A stretch of DNA of 64,000 nt from Heliomarina sp018223035 (GTDB lineage Bacteria; Pseudomonadota; Alphaproteobacteria; Rhodobacterales; Rhodobacteraceae). Position numbers and translations under genes: made by a program. Location: contig JAAEZD010000007.1 in the NCBI GenBank assembly GCA_018223035.1, forward strand, positions 168,146-232,145, written 5' to 3'. Under the pieces are notes generated by a model, which searched no databases, was not told the origin of the DNA, and was given only the letters and a program-made list of their open reading frames with translations. How positions within the stretch are numbered: position 1 is the first letter of the stretch; every line of letters begins with the position of its first letter. Of this stretch, positions 16,667 to 24,953 are shown in pieces.

Positions 16667-17923
16667 ATGACAGCCACACCGGAGTCAGTCATTCATCGCA
16701 AAGTGGCCGTCGGGCGCGACGATCCCAAGGTTGAGGGGCGCACCGCTTTACGAGCCTTGCGGCTTGGGCTTGCGCGGGCGGCTCGGGATGAGTTCGGGTT
16801 GCCCATCGCCATCATCGGCGCGACACAGGCCCGTGCCGCGCAGGAGCATCTTGGCGATCATGTGGATGAAGAACGCATGTTGCTGCTTCTTGACGGGCCG
16901 ATGGGGGCGACCGGTGCCATCTGCGTCGACCGGAGCAGTCTTGCCGCATTGACCCAGCAACAGACCATGGGCAGGGTGACGGATGCGGATCCGGGTGAGC
17001 GACCCTTTACCGGCACCGACGCGGCCATGATGGCGCCTCTGGTGGACGCACTGATAAAGCGTTCCGCAGATCTTTGTGATTTCGAGCCCGACAAAAAGTG
17101 CCTCGAGGGGTTTCGCTTTGGTGCGATGACAGCCAATCTCCGGTCCCTCAGCTTGGCCGTTGATGCCGAAAAATTCCGCATTTTCGAACTTCAGCTCGAC
17201 TTTGCTGCCGGAGTGCGCCAGGGCGCGATGACCCTGATACTGCCGGACGAAGTTGAAACAGCGCAGAAAGACGTAACGTCCGAACCTGCCGTGTCTGCGA
17301 AAATGGAACGTGCAGTAGGAGCCGCGACCGCAGAATTGAAGGTGGTGATCGCCCGCCTCAAACTTTCGCTCAAGGAACTGAACGAGCTGAAGCCGGACGA
17401 TCTCATTCCGTTGGTCGATCCGCGCATGGAAGCGGTGGAACTGCTAAGTATCGAAGGCAAAAAGATTGCGACGGCTCATCTGGGCCAGGCGGGCGGGTGG
17501 AAAGCTGTCCGGATCAACTGTCCGTCACAGCAGCAGTTGCGCCATGTCGAAGAGGGTCCCGGTTTTGAAGCCGACAACTTGATGGCCGGTGGGGACAATC
17601 TTGGGGTAACGCTGGACATGCCGACGCTGCCGGATTTTCCGGGCACAGTCGAAGAGGGCGGATTTGGCGGTCTGGCGGACCTGCCGGAAACTGATGCGAT
17701 GCCGTCCATGCCCGAGATGCCGCCGATAGGGAACCTGCCCGAGCCGGGCAGCCCGCCTTCAATACCCGAAGAGATGGATTTTCCGCCAATGGAGGGTTTC
17801 GACGATGACGCGGATTTGCCCGATATGAGCACCGAGGATGCCGCCGCCGAAATATCAGCGCTCGCGGGACTACCCTTAGACGAGGAAGACGCTCCGCCCG
17901 AGATCAAATTCCCCGATATTTAG
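16667..17923 (+). CDS. FliM/FliN-like (SpoA-domain) protein
   Basis: A 418-aa cytoplasmic protein. Residues about 205-290 match the C-terminal SpoA fold of flagellar motor switch proteins: AATAELKVVIARLKLSLKEL, DLIPLVDPRMEAVELLSIEG and KKIATAHLGQAGGWKAVRI. The first 200 residues are compatible with a FliM-like middle domain. The last 120 residues are a low-complexity Pro/Met/Asp/Glu-rich tail. GGAGG precedes the ATG. It lies 80 bases after the kinase and no other flagellar gene is present, so a role in motor switching or in a kinase-linked process is open. Confidence 0.7.
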   Translation: MTATPESVIHRKVAVGRDDPKVEGRTALRALRLGLARAARDEFGLPIAIIGATQARAAQEHLGDHVDEERMLLLLDGPMGATGAICVDRSSLAALTQQQTMGRVTDADPGERPFTGTDAAMMAPLVDALIKRSADLCDFEPDKKCLEGFRFGAMTANLRSLSLAVDAEKFRIFELQLDFAAGVRQGAMTLILPDEVETAQKDVTSEPAVSAKMERAVGAATAELKVVIARLKLSLKELNELKPDDLIPLVDPRMEAVELLSIEGKKIATAHLGQAGGWKAVRINCPSQQQLRHVEEGPGFEADNLMAGGDNLGVTLDMPTLPDFPGTVEEGGFGGLADLPETDAMPSMPEMPPIGNLPEPGSPPSIPEEMDFPPMEGFDDDADLPDMSTEDAAAEISALAGLPLDEEDAPPEIKFPDI

Positions 17924-17929
17924 ACTGGC

Positions 17930-18361
17930 CTAAGCCTTGCTTTTGGCGATCTGGTCCAGCATTGGGCGCAGATGATCAAGCTGGTAGCCAGCGTTGCTCG
18001 TCGCCGACAGGATTTCGTCCGTCGGGCGGCTACCGGCTTGGCTAAGCGCCCAAATTACCGAGCATCTTGTGCCGGACGCGCAATAAGCCAGAACGGGACC
18101 TTCCGATGCTTCGATCATGGCGCGTTGCCGCGCCACGTTTTCTGGGGTCATCGTCTGGTGGGTCAGTTCGAGAACCTCGAACTTGAGCCCTGCCGCTTCG
18201 GCCGCCGCTTTTACGGCCGCCGACTGATGCGAAGGAGGCACTTCGCCATCGGGCCGGTTGCAGATGATCGTGCTGTATCCCGCGTCCGCGATAGCCCGAG
18301 CATCCTCGGGATCAATCTGCGGAGAAACGTGATAGCGGTCAGTGATTTTGCGTGCATCCAT
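17930..18361 (-). CDS. TIGR01244/DUF442 family phosphatase- or sulfurtransferase-like protein
   Basis: A 143-aa protein with the dual-specificity-phosphatase-like fold of DUF442, found as the N-terminal part of Blh-type sulfur proteins. The active-site loop is YCASGTRCSVIW (Cys-x4-Arg). The frame is open to 18508, but ATG at 18361 begins the family's conserved MDARKITDRYHVSPQI. It is last in a minus-strand operon with two YeeE/YedE half-transporters and a persulfide-dioxygenase-like enzyme, so a role in sulfide or persulfide handling is the natural inference. Confidence 0.85.
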   Translation of the reverse strand: MDARKITDRYHVSPQIDPEDARAIADAGYSTIICNRPDGEVPPSHQSAAVKAAAEAAGLKFEVLELTHQTMTPENVARQRAMIEASEGPVLAYCASGTRCSVIWALSQAGSRPTDEILSATSNAGYQLDHLRPMLDQIAKSKA

Positions 18362-18372
18362 GGCGTCGATCC

Positions 18373-18804
18373 TTACGCTGCGGCGGAACGGCTGTCCAGA
18401 TACCGCGAAGCGGTCGGGGCCAGGCGCATTCCGATCAGCATCGCGGCCAGAAACAGGAACCCGCCCGTGCCGCCATAGGAGAGGGAGGCGATGGCCGGTC
18501 CGGGGCACAGCCCCGCGAGACCCCAGCCAAGTCCGAAGAGAACGGAACCGGTGATCAGGCGACGGTCAAATTCTGTCGCAGGCATTTCCGGAAAAGACCC
18601 GCCGATAACCGGCGTGCGGGATTTGGTCATCTGCCAGGCAATCGCCATGGGGATCATCGCGCCGCCCATCACGAAGGCGAGCGTGGGGTCCCAGTTGCCA
18701 AACAGGTCGAGAAAGCCCTGCACCTTGTTCGTGTTGGTCATGCCGGAAAGCAGGAGGCCGGCACCGAACAGCCCGCCCGAGAGTATTGCGAAAAAAATAC
18801 GCAT
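18373..18804 (-). CDS. YeeE/YedE (DUF6691) family membrane protein, second half
   Basis: A 143-aa integral membrane protein with about four transmembrane helices. The half-transporter signature is GLGWGLAGLCPGPAIAS, whose cysteine is part of the thiosulfate/sulfur path known in YeeE. ATG 18804 overlaps the stop of the preceding half by one base. The frame extends upstream, but that extension lies inside the other gene. Together with the next gene it would form one full YeeE-like channel for sulfur compounds. Confidence 0.88.
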   Translation of the reverse strand: MRIFFAILSGGLFGAGLLLSGMTNTNKVQGFLDLFGNWDPTLAFVMGGAMIPMAIAWQMTKSRTPVIGGSFPEMPATEFDRRLITGSVLFGLGWGLAGLCPGPAIASLSYGGTGGFLFLAAMLIGMRLAPTASRYLDSRSAAA

Positions 18805-19229
18805 CAGATGATCTCCAGAACATGACGGAAGAGGGCGACGCTCGCGATGCCGGAGGCCATGAACACCAACGTGGCAACGATACCGCGGGGGGAGAGACGC
18901 GACATGCCACAGACGCCGTGCCCAGAGGTGCATCCGTTCGCGATTCTCGTGCCGAGTCCCACCAGAAGTCCGGCCACGGCGATGATCAGCCAGTCACTCG
19001 TGAGATGCGTCTCAGTCCCGGGAAGCCAGATCAGGGCGATCACGGCGGGAACTGCGATCATGGCCGCGACAAAGGCGGTGGCCTCGAATGCCTGAGATCC
19101 CTTTGCATCGACAATTCTGCCGATGATGCCGCTGGCGCCCATGATGCGGCCGTTGCCCAGGAGGTAAACAGCGCCAGCAGCGCCTATCATCAGGCCGCCC
19201 AAAAGGCCCCAGATCCAGTCCATAATCAT
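18804..19229 (-). CDS. YeeE/YedE family membrane protein, first half
   Basis: A 141-aa membrane protein with about four helices and the motif GTRIANGCTSGHGVCGMSRL, matching the first half of YeeE, which has two cysteines in this loop. It is the partner of the gene at 18373. It starts 25 bases after the MBL gene in the same operon. Two nearby ATGs (19229 and 19223) are possible starts. Confidence 0.9.
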   Translation of the reverse strand: MIMDWIWGLLGGLMIGAAGAVYLLGNGRIMGASGIIGRIVDAKGSQAFEATAFVAAMIAVPAVIALIWLPGTETHLTSDWLIIAVAGLLVGLGTRIANGCTSGHGVCGMSRLSPRGIVATLVFMASGIASVALFRHVLEII

Positions 19230-19254
19230 GATCGCACTTTCCAGTTAATCGCGC

Positions 19255-20118
19255 TCAAAGCTTGTTCAGCGGCAGTTTTAGCATGATGTCGCCATTCGGT
19301 TCGGGCTCTGGCATGTTGCCCGCCCGCATGTTGACCTGAATCGAAGGCAGGATCAGGCGGGGCATGCCCAACGTCGCATCCCGGTCGTCGCGCAGTTTCC
19401 TGAAATCTTCCAATTTGCGGCCATGCCCTATGTGGATGTTCAGCTCTTTCTGCTCACCCACCGTGGTTTCCCAGGCATAGTGATCCCGTCCCTGCGCCTT
19501 GTAGTCATGGCCCACGAATATCCGGGTTTCATCCGGAAGAGCGAGGATCTTCTGGATCGAATTGTACAGCGTTTCCGAGGAGCCGCCTGGAAAGTCGCAT
19601 CTCGCCGTTCCGAAATCGGGCATGAACAGGGTATCGCCGACAAAGGCGGCGTCACCGATCACATAGGTCAGGCAGGCGGGGGTGTGGCCGGGCGTATGGA
19701 GCACATCGCCCCGCATCTGGCCAATATGGAAACTGTCGCCATCTTCGAACAACTGGTCGAATTGCGAACCGTCACGCTGGAATTCGGTGCCTTCGTTGAA
19801 AACCTTGCCAAAGGTTTCCTGAACCGTGGTGATGTTGGCGCCGATACCGATCTTTCCGCCGAGCTTTTCCTGAAGATAGGGGGCGGCGGACAGGTGGTCG
19901 GCGTGAACATGGCTTTCGAGGATCCATTCAGTCGATAGACCATTACTGCGCACGAATTCGATAATCTTGTCAGCCGAGCTGGTGTCCGTCCGAGCCGCCG
20001 CATTGTCGAAATCGAGCACGCTGTCGATGATCGCACAGGCGCTGCCACTCGGGTCGCGGACCACGTAAGATACTGTGTTTGTTGCTTCGTCAAAAAAGGC
20101 GGTAACGTCAGGTTTCAT
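19255..20118 (-). CDS. MBL-fold metallo-hydrolase, persulfide dioxygenase (ETHE1/Blh)-like
   Basis: A 287-aa metallo-beta-lactamase-fold protein. The metal motif HVHADH (ESHVHADHLSAAPYL), the HTPGHTPACLTYVIGD segment and FVGHDY supply the expected ligands of an ETHE1-type mononuclear iron site. ATG at 20118 has GGAG seven bases upstream; the longer frame lacks support. It is first in an operon with two YeeE halves and a DUF442 protein, a combination seen in BigR/SqrR-controlled sulfide detoxification loci. Likely reaction: glutathione persulfide to sulfite. Confidence 0.88.
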   Translation of the reverse strand: MKPDVTAFFDEATNTVSYVVRDPSGSACAIIDSVLDFDNAAARTDTSSADKIIEFVRSNGLSTEWILESHVHADHLSAAPYLQEKLGGKIGIGANITTVQETFGKVFNEGTEFQRDGSQFDQLFEDGDSFHIGQMRGDVLHTPGHTPACLTYVIGDAAFVGDTLFMPDFGTARCDFPGGSSETLYNSIQKILALPDETRIFVGHDYKAQGRDHYAWETTVGEQKELNIHIGHGRKLEDFRKLRDDRDATLGMPRLILPSIQVNMRAGNMPEPEPNGDIMLKLPLNKL

Positions 20119-20139
20119 GAGCGATCTCCATCTTTCGTC

Positions 20140-20167
20140 AAACATATATTATTTTATGAATATGTTT
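20140..20167. promoter_or_regulatory. Inverted repeat, candidate operator of the sulfur operon
   Basis: Perfect 8-base arms AAACATAT (20140-20147) and ATATGTTT (20160-20167), separated by 12 AT-rich bases, begin 22 bases upstream of the MBL start. The position overlaps the expected promoter. A BigR/SqrR-type ArsR repressor would be a reasonable ligand, but no such regulator gene is in the window. Confidence 0.55.
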
Positions 20168-20404
20168 CAACCATGATTCGGCGCGTGGTGAAAATTTAAC
20201 GGCTGACGCGGGGTGGCGTCACCTCGCGAGTTCGGATTAAGGGTCTGTAAACACTTTGTAGTATATCGCCTTATAGCCGGGATTTCGCCGATGTGCCGCG
20301 AGTCACAAATCAAGGCGAGAAATCTCAAACGGCTATGCTAAAGTGCATGCGACATGAGGTTTGCCGGAGGAGGGGCAAGGCAAATGTTAAAAGGGGAGGA
20401 AGAC

Positions 20405-20620
20405 ATGACCGATCAGGAATTATCTCAGACCGCACGGCAACTGGAAGCGACCATCGTCGCATCAAGAGGGGCCAAACGGCTTGAGTTGCAGCCACAGCTC
20501 AGCCGCGTGCTGGAACGTCTCGATCGTAGCGGACAGCATGTTCCGGCACGTCTTCGCAATCTCAATGCGGTCCTGCTGGACGAGGCGATTGAAAGCCGCT
20601 TTGACAATATGCCACTCTGA
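20405..20620 (+). CDS. Small hypothetical protein
   Basis: A 71-aa protein, probably all helical, beginning MTDQELSQTARQLEATIVAS and ending ESRFDNMPL. AGGGGAGGAAGAC immediately precedes the ATG, a strong ribosome-binding site, and decides against the upstream start at 20354. There is no signal peptide or membrane segment. I do not recognise a family. It is monocistronic between the sulfur operon and a small membrane gene. Confidence 0.7.
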   Translation: MTDQELSQTARQLEATIVASRGAKRLELQPQLSRVLERLDRSGQHVPARLRNLNAVLLDEAIESRFDNMPL

Positions 20621-20644
20621 TTAACTTGGACGGCCCCGGCGTGA

Positions 20645-20863
20645 TCAGCTCAGGATCACGCCAACCACTACAAGCATCAAACCGATGACGGAAAGACATA
20701 ATGCCCCGAGGTTGAGGGGCAGAACCGCTGCTACGGCTGCGCGGAGTTCGGTTTCGCTGAGCCCCGCCCGGCGGGCGCGTGCGACCCGGAGGATACACCA
20801 GATCAGTCCGGCCAACCCTGCCAGCGAAAGAGCCGCACCGCCCCAGATCATGATCTCAAACAT
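20645..20863 (-). CDS. Small membrane protein, two helices
   Basis: A 72-aa protein with hydrophobic helices at about residues 3-23 and 44-70, and a basic cytoplasmic-type loop between them (RVARARRAGLSETEL). The start MFEIMIWGG at 20863 has GGAG six bases upstream. No family is recognised. It converges with the 71-aa gene, leaving only 24 bases between the stops. Confidence 0.7.
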   Translation of the reverse strand: MFEIMIWGGAALSLAGLAGLIWCILRVARARRAGLSETELRAAVAAVLPLNLGALCLSVIGLMLVVVGVILS

Positions 20864-21121
20864 GACGAACTCCTTCATTTATCCAGCGTTCGCCTAGCGG
20901 ATCGAGGCGTTTGGCGCAAGCTTGTCGCAACTGCTGATCCTGACTTGCGAAACGTCATCGCTGCCGGTATCCGAAACGGTGAAATTGGCGATACGGCGGG
21001 CCTATATTCTTGGGTCCGGGTGAGAACAGGGGCGGCACCAAGCGCAGTCTTTCGTATTCGACAGTCGCATCGGGTGAGGAACGCCCGAAATAAATTGGAC
21101 CCTTAGAGGCAGAGGACCAGC

Positions 21122-21373
21122 ATGAGCGAAGATACTACCTATTCCGTAACCGCAGGTGAATTAAGGCAGTTCGTGGAACGCGCCGAACGTCTGGAGCAGG
21201 AAAAGAAAGATATTGCCGAGCAGATCAAGGAAGTTTTCGCCGAGGCAAAAGGTCGTGGTTACGACGTCAAGGCGCTCCGTAAGATCATCGCGCTAAGAAA
21301 GCGCGACAAGGATGATATCGCCGAAGAAGAGGCGGTTATCGAGATGTACAAGGAAGCGCTGGGCATGAGCTAA
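21122..21373 (+). CDS. gapR: DUF2312 / GapR-like nucleoid-associated protein
   Basis: An 83-aa protein of the UPF0335/DUF2312 family. In Caulobacter, GapR binds overtwisted DNA ahead of replication and transcription. The family pattern is intact: GELRQFVERAERLEQEKKDI, then AEAKGRGYDVKALRKIIALRK and KRDKDDIAEEEAVIEMY, read in parts. It is highly charged and helical. A rho-independent terminator follows 48 bases after the stop, so the gene is a self-contained unit. Confidence 0.95.
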   Translation: MSEDTTYSVTAGELRQFVERAERLEQEKKDIAEQIKEVFAEAKGRGYDVKALRKIIALRKRDKDDIAEEEAVIEMYKEALGMS

Positions 21374-21420
21374 GGCTTGTGCCATCGGGTCGCGTTTTTC
21401 TTGGCGCGGATTGCTGACAA

Positions 21421-21450
21421 CGGGTCTCGGAAACGGGGCCCGATTTTTTT
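21421..21450 (+). terminator. Rho-independent terminator after gapR
   Basis: Nine-base stem CGGGTCTCG / CGGGGCCCG (two G-U pairs) with a GAAA tetraloop, followed by A and seven Ts. Confidence 0.85.
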
Positions 21451-21628
21451 ATGCAGAGGTTTCTTTAGTGATGATCAGTGGGAGCTGTACCTGCCGGTGA
21501 CGGTTTGACCTGCCGTCACTGGTCGAGAACTTTCCTGTTCATTCCGCCTGAGATGGCAGCCGAAGCGGATGCCTGGGCGTATACTTGCTCCGGGGCTAAT
21601 TCGTGCGGCGGGCATGCGCAGAAGCAAA

Positions 21629-22537
21629 TCAAGGGCCTAGAAAACGGATTCCGTCTATCTGGGCGATCTTTGAGACGTCATGGTCATATAGGAACGTCAA
21701 CTCATCGACCAGTTCGTCAGTCCAGCCGGGCAAGTCCAGTTCTTCTTCGATTGCTTCCGGAATGGCGTATTTTTCGAGGAAGGCAGCAATCACCTTGGCA
21801 ATCTGGCGGTCGGTGAGTTCGGGCTTGGACGCAAGGTAGGCGCGAAGCCGTTTGAGGCCCGCTTCGGACATGATGTCATCCAGCAGATCGAACCGGCCTT
21901 TCAGGTGCTTGGCAGTCGCCAAACCTGCAAAGCTTTTAAGGATGTCGGACCAGATAAAAGGCGAGTCCTCGTAACACCAGACTGTCACCTGAAGATCCGG
22001 AAGAATGGAGCGGACCTGCCTGAGCATATCGCTCCACCGTATCTCTCTTGCCGGATTGTTGAGAAGCAGATCCTGCTGCTGACGCTTGGAGGCATTGCTC
22101 ATCACGTTTGGCAGAAAGGTCGCAGGATTGCAGATGGCCAGGAACAGCTCAAGGCTGTCCCCCGCAAACAACTGCTGCGCCTGTCGCAGCCTCCGGGTGG
22201 CCAGTGGATAGAGCTTGCCGTCACCCAGAGCGAACCGGGGTGATCCGAAGAAGTGGGTATTGGATAGAATCAGGCGGTCGGCTTTTTCTTCGTCGAGGAT
22301 CGCGTCGACGATCACATCCCTCGCGTCATCGGCAGGGGCGGCCGAATCCAGCCTCGCGTCATCGGCAGGGGCGGCCGAATCCAGAGCGATGAAGGATTCC
22401 TTGATCAGTGTACGATATTTGCCCGGACCCGGCACCGCGATTCCGTTCCGGGAAAACTCCTGCTTGTTTTTCAACAGGCACTTGAGCAGCCGGTCGCTGT
22501 CCGTGTGATGTGCGCCAGCGTGAAGAATAACCTTCAT
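21629..22537 (-). CDS. Hypothetical protein, possibly sulfotransferase-like, with internal 11-residue tandem repeat
   Basis: A 302-aa protein starting MKVILHAGAHHTDSDRLLKC, with GGAGG just upstream. The longer open frame (to 22795) runs through the tRNA-Tyr gene and is rejected. The N-terminal strand followed by a loop with HAGAHHTDSDR recalls the phosphate-binding loop of sulfotransferase-like proteins, but the resemblance is weak. Residues about 55-76 are two identical 11-residue copies (LDSAAPADDAR), encoded by a perfect 33-base tandem duplication. The C-terminal half has several helices with Asp/Glu-rich ends. Cytoplasmic; function unknown. Confidence 0.75.
   Translation of the reverse strand: MKVILHAGAHHTDSDRLLKCLLKNKQEFSRNGIAVPGPGKYRTLIKESFIALDSAAPADDARLDSAAPADDARDVIVDAILDEEKADRLILSNTHFFGSPRFALGDGKLYPLATRRLRQAQQLFAGDSLELFLAICNPATFLPNVMSNASKRQQQDLLLNNPAREIRWSDMLRQVRSILPDLQVTVWCYEDSPFIWSDILKSFAGLATAKHLKGRFDLLDDIMSEAGLKRLRAYLASKPELTDRQIAKVIAAFLEKYAIPEAIEEELDLPGWTDELVDELTFLYDHDVSKIAQIDGIRFLGP
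22319..22384. repeat. Perfect 33-bp tandem duplication inside a coding sequence
   Basis: Bases 22319-22351 and 22352-22384 are identical, with the match ending exactly at both edges. The unit length is a multiple of three, so the frame is kept and 11 residues are duplicated. The lack of any divergence points to a very recent event. Confidence 0.97.
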
Positions 22538-22709
22538 GACCACCTCCAGAACTGCCGATAGCGGTCTGCTTGCGATACTGAACCGTCGGGGTCCCGTCAA
22601 TTTTTGACTTTGATTTCCGGCGTCTTTGCCAATTGCCGGAATTATCTGTGGCAAATAAGCAGGTTGCTGCGGGGCAGGGTTGTTCTGAATGCTGGAAGAT
22701 CTGAGAAAA

Positions 22710-22793
22710 TGGTGGGCGACCCTGGAATCGAACCAGGCGTGCGTCTCCGCGAGGGAGTTACAGTCCCCTGCCACACCTTGCGGCCTGTCGCCC
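22710..22793 (-). tRNA. tRNA-Tyr (GTA)
   Basis: On the minus strand a class II tRNA starts GGGCGACAGGCCGCAAGG and has an anticodon loop CTGTAAC (anticodon GTA), a long variable arm and the T-arm GGTTCGATTCC. The 7-bp acceptor stem GGGCGAC/GTCGCCC closes with discriminator A, and the CCA tail is encoded (22710-22712). Confidence 0.95.
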
Positions 22794-22917
22794 ACTGTCG
22801 GATGCGCATTGCTTCCGACGTGGGGGCGTGATTACAAGCGCACTCTAGAGGCGTCAACAGGAAAATCCGGCCAAATGACGTATCCTGAAAAAAGCCTGGA
22901 ACGCAGGGGGAATGGCT

Positions 22918-23688
22918 ATGAAAAAACCTAAGTGGGTGGTCGAAAAGGAGCAGGCCAAAAAGGCGGCGTCGGCCGAAACTGTGTGGCTGTTCGGTCTGCA
23001 TGCGGTGCGCGATGCCTTACTGAACCCCAAGCGGGAAAAGCTGCGCCTGATCGTCACCAAGAACGCGCAGGACAAGCTTGAGGATGCGATTGCCCAGTCT
23101 GGTGTCACCGTGGAACAGGCGGACCCCCGGAAGTTCTCCGCACCCATAGATCCCGGTTCCGTGCATCAGGGGGCGGCACTTGAGGTGAAACCGCTGAACT
23201 GGGGCAGCCTGATGGATGTGGCGATCGGCGCAGAGGTGCCACGGCTGATTCTTCTCGATCGGGTAACGGACCCGCATAACGTCGGGGCAGTTCTGAGAAG
23301 CGCGGAGGTGTTGGGGGCCAGCGCGGTCATCGGCACGCGGCATCATTCTGCGCCGGAAACGGGTGCTCTGGCCAAAACGGCCAGCGGTGCCCTTGAGAGA
23401 CAGCCGTATCTGAAAGTGCGGAATCTCGCCGACGCCATCATCGAACTGCAGGCCGCCGGGTATCTGGTTCTCGGCCTTGATGGCGAAGCGGAACACACGG
23501 TCGGTGAGGCGCTCGCAGGCAACAAGGAAAGGCCGGTTGCGCTTGTGCTTGGGGCGGAAGGGCCGGGGTTGCGGCAAAAGACAAAGGAAACGGTAGATAT
23601 GCTTGTCCGCATTCCTGCAGCCGGGGCGTTCGGTTCCCTCAACGTTTCCAATGCCGCTGCGGTGGCGCTCTATGCCACGCTGCACTGA
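22918..23688 (+). CDS. rlmB: 23S rRNA (guanosine-2'-O)-methyltransferase RlmB family
   Basis: A 256-aa SpoU/TrmH-family enzyme that 2'-O-methylates a ribosomal guanosine. The N-terminal substrate-binding domain begins VWLFGLHAVRDALLN. The knotted SPOUT domain has motif 1 (DRVTDPHNVGAVLRSAE), motif 2 (VALVLGAEGPGLRQKT) and motif 3 (IPAAGAFGSLNVSNAAAVALY). The start at 22918 has AGGGGG seven bases upstream, while the ATG at 22912 lies too close to it. The gene is next to tRNA-Tyr but on the opposite strand. Confidence 0.93.
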   Translation: MKKPKWVVEKEQAKKAASAETVWLFGLHAVRDALLNPKREKLRLIVTKNAQDKLEDAIAQSGVTVEQADPRKFSAPIDPGSVHQGAALEVKPLNWGSLMDVAIGAEVPRLILLDRVTDPHNVGAVLRSAEVLGASAVIGTRHHSAPETGALAKTASGALERQPYLKVRNLADAIIELQAAGYLVLGLDGEAEHTVGEALAGNKERPVALVLGAEGPGLRQKTKETVDMLVRIPAAGAFGSLNVSNAAAVALYATLH

Positions 23689-23860
23689 ATCGGGTAGTCA
23701 GATGCCGTAAGACTGCAGTGGCTGTCACGTGATAGGTGGGCGAAGCTCGACAGTGTAACAAAGTTCACAAGACCTTTGTGCCAGGGTCACATCGGCGTAA
23801 CCGACCTTCCCAGCGTGCGCGCAAGAGAGCATCTTGTAGTCAAAGCCAAAGAGAGACCCC

Positions 23861-24304
23861 ATGCGCGTTTTTGCGATATTGATCACCGTGATCCTGTTCG
23901 GACTGGTTCGCCCCGGGCTGGCGGAGCAGTCGGCCTACCATGCCCCCAATGGCGTGGCGCTGCAGGGATATGACACGGTCGCATATTTCACCCGGCATGA
24001 GGCGACGCGGGGTCATTCGGACAAGAAGATCATGTGGAAGGGCGCGATCTGGTACTTTGCCAGCACCGAAAATCTGCAAAGATTCGAAGCCAATCCACGC
24101 GCCTATGCACCGCGTTATGGCGGGCATTGCGCCTATGGCGTTTCTCGCGGCCTGCTGCTTTCAGGTGACCCCCTTAATTGGCAGATCGTTGGCGGGCGGC
24201 TTTACGTCATGCATGACGAACGTATTCTTCAGGAATGGTCGCAGGAGTCCGAGGCGAATATCCAGAAGGCGAACTTGAACTGGCCTGCGTTGTACAAACG
24301 TTGA
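23861..24304 (+). CDS. Secreted YHS-domain protein
   Basis: A 147-aa exported protein. A signal peptide (about residues 1-21, ending RPGLA) precedes a YHS domain containing GVALQGYDTVAYF, YFASTENLQRFEANPRAYAP and YGGHCAYGVSRG. YHS domains often bind metals or accompany metal-handling proteins. It stands alone between rlmB and the CoA-binding gene and is followed by a strong terminator. The function is not established. Confidence 0.88.
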   Translation: MRVFAILITVILFGLVRPGLAEQSAYHAPNGVALQGYDTVAYFTRHEATRGHSDKKIMWKGAIWYFASTENLQRFEANPRAYAPRYGGHCAYGVSRGLLLSGDPLNWQIVGGRLYVMHDERILQEWSQESEANIQKANLNWPALYKR

Positions 24305-24416
24305 TTCTCACAGTTTCGCGATCCGGTCTTTTTTTGTCGAATATGTTGCTTATTTGTCCATTGATCGCAGGCCGGAACTCCTGCGCATCATTTTACTGTC
24401 CCTCGTTCCGTACCTC

Positions 24417-24446
24417 GCGCCCAAAGTTCGCTTTGGGCGCTTTTTT
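24417..24446 (+). terminator. Rho-independent terminator with UUCG loop
   Basis: A perfect ten-base stem GCGCCCAAAG / CTTTGGGCGC with a TTCG tetraloop, followed by six Ts. It lies 112 bases after the YHS gene and 31 bases before the CoA-binding gene. Confidence 0.93.
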
Positions 24447-24476
24447 CTTGCGAAGGATAGGGGTAGCAATTTCGCC

Positions 24477-24947
24477 ATGACAGATTACAGCGATGAATTT
24501 CTCAAATCCATATTGACGAGCGTGCGCGTCATTGCCGTCGTCGGCGTTTCGGCCAATCCGGTGCGTCCAAGCTTTTACGTGGCACGCTACCTCTCGCTTA
24601 AAGGCTACGACGTTATCCCGGTAAATCCAGGGCACGCGGGAGAGACGCTGTTTGGCAAGACCGTTATCGGATCTCTATCAGATATTGATCGACCCGTAGA
24701 CATGGTCGACATCTTCCGCCGGTCCGAAGCTGTGCCGCCCATTGTCGACGAAGCCCTCGACCAATTTCCGACATTGAAAGCCATCTGGATGCAAATCGGG
24801 GTTACGAATCCGGATGCTGCGCAAAAAGCCGAAGACCGGGGTGTGAAGGTGATCCAGGATCGCTGTCCCAAGATCGAGTACCAGCGGCTGTTCGGCGAAT
24901 TACGCATGGGCGGGTTTGCCACGGGGATCATTTCGTCCAAACTTTAG
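24477..24947 (+). CDS. CoA-binding domain protein (YccU-like)
   Basis: A 156-aa cytoplasmic protein of the small CoA-binding family. It has a Rossmann-like glycine motif (VIAVVGVSANPVRPSFYVAR), VIPVNPGHAGETLFG, and the VDIFRRSEAVPPIVDEAL and WMQIGVTNPDAAQKAE segments. The start at 24477 is chosen because the longer frame passes through the terminator hairpin. The family's role is not firmly known. It is convergent with hisE across a double palindrome. Confidence 0.88.
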   Translation: MTDYSDEFLKSILTSVRVIAVVGVSANPVRPSFYVARYLSLKGYDVIPVNPGHAGETLFGKTVIGSLSDIDRPVDMVDIFRRSEAVPPIVDEALDQFPTLKAIWMQIGVTNPDAAQKAEDRGVKVIQDRCPKIEYQRLFGELRMGGFATGIISSKL

Positions 24948-24953
24948 TGGTTT

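Noticed and set aside
22538..22795. N-terminal extension of the 302-aa hypothetical protein
   Set aside because: It would translate through the tRNA-Tyr gene, and GGAGG precedes the internal ATG at 22537.
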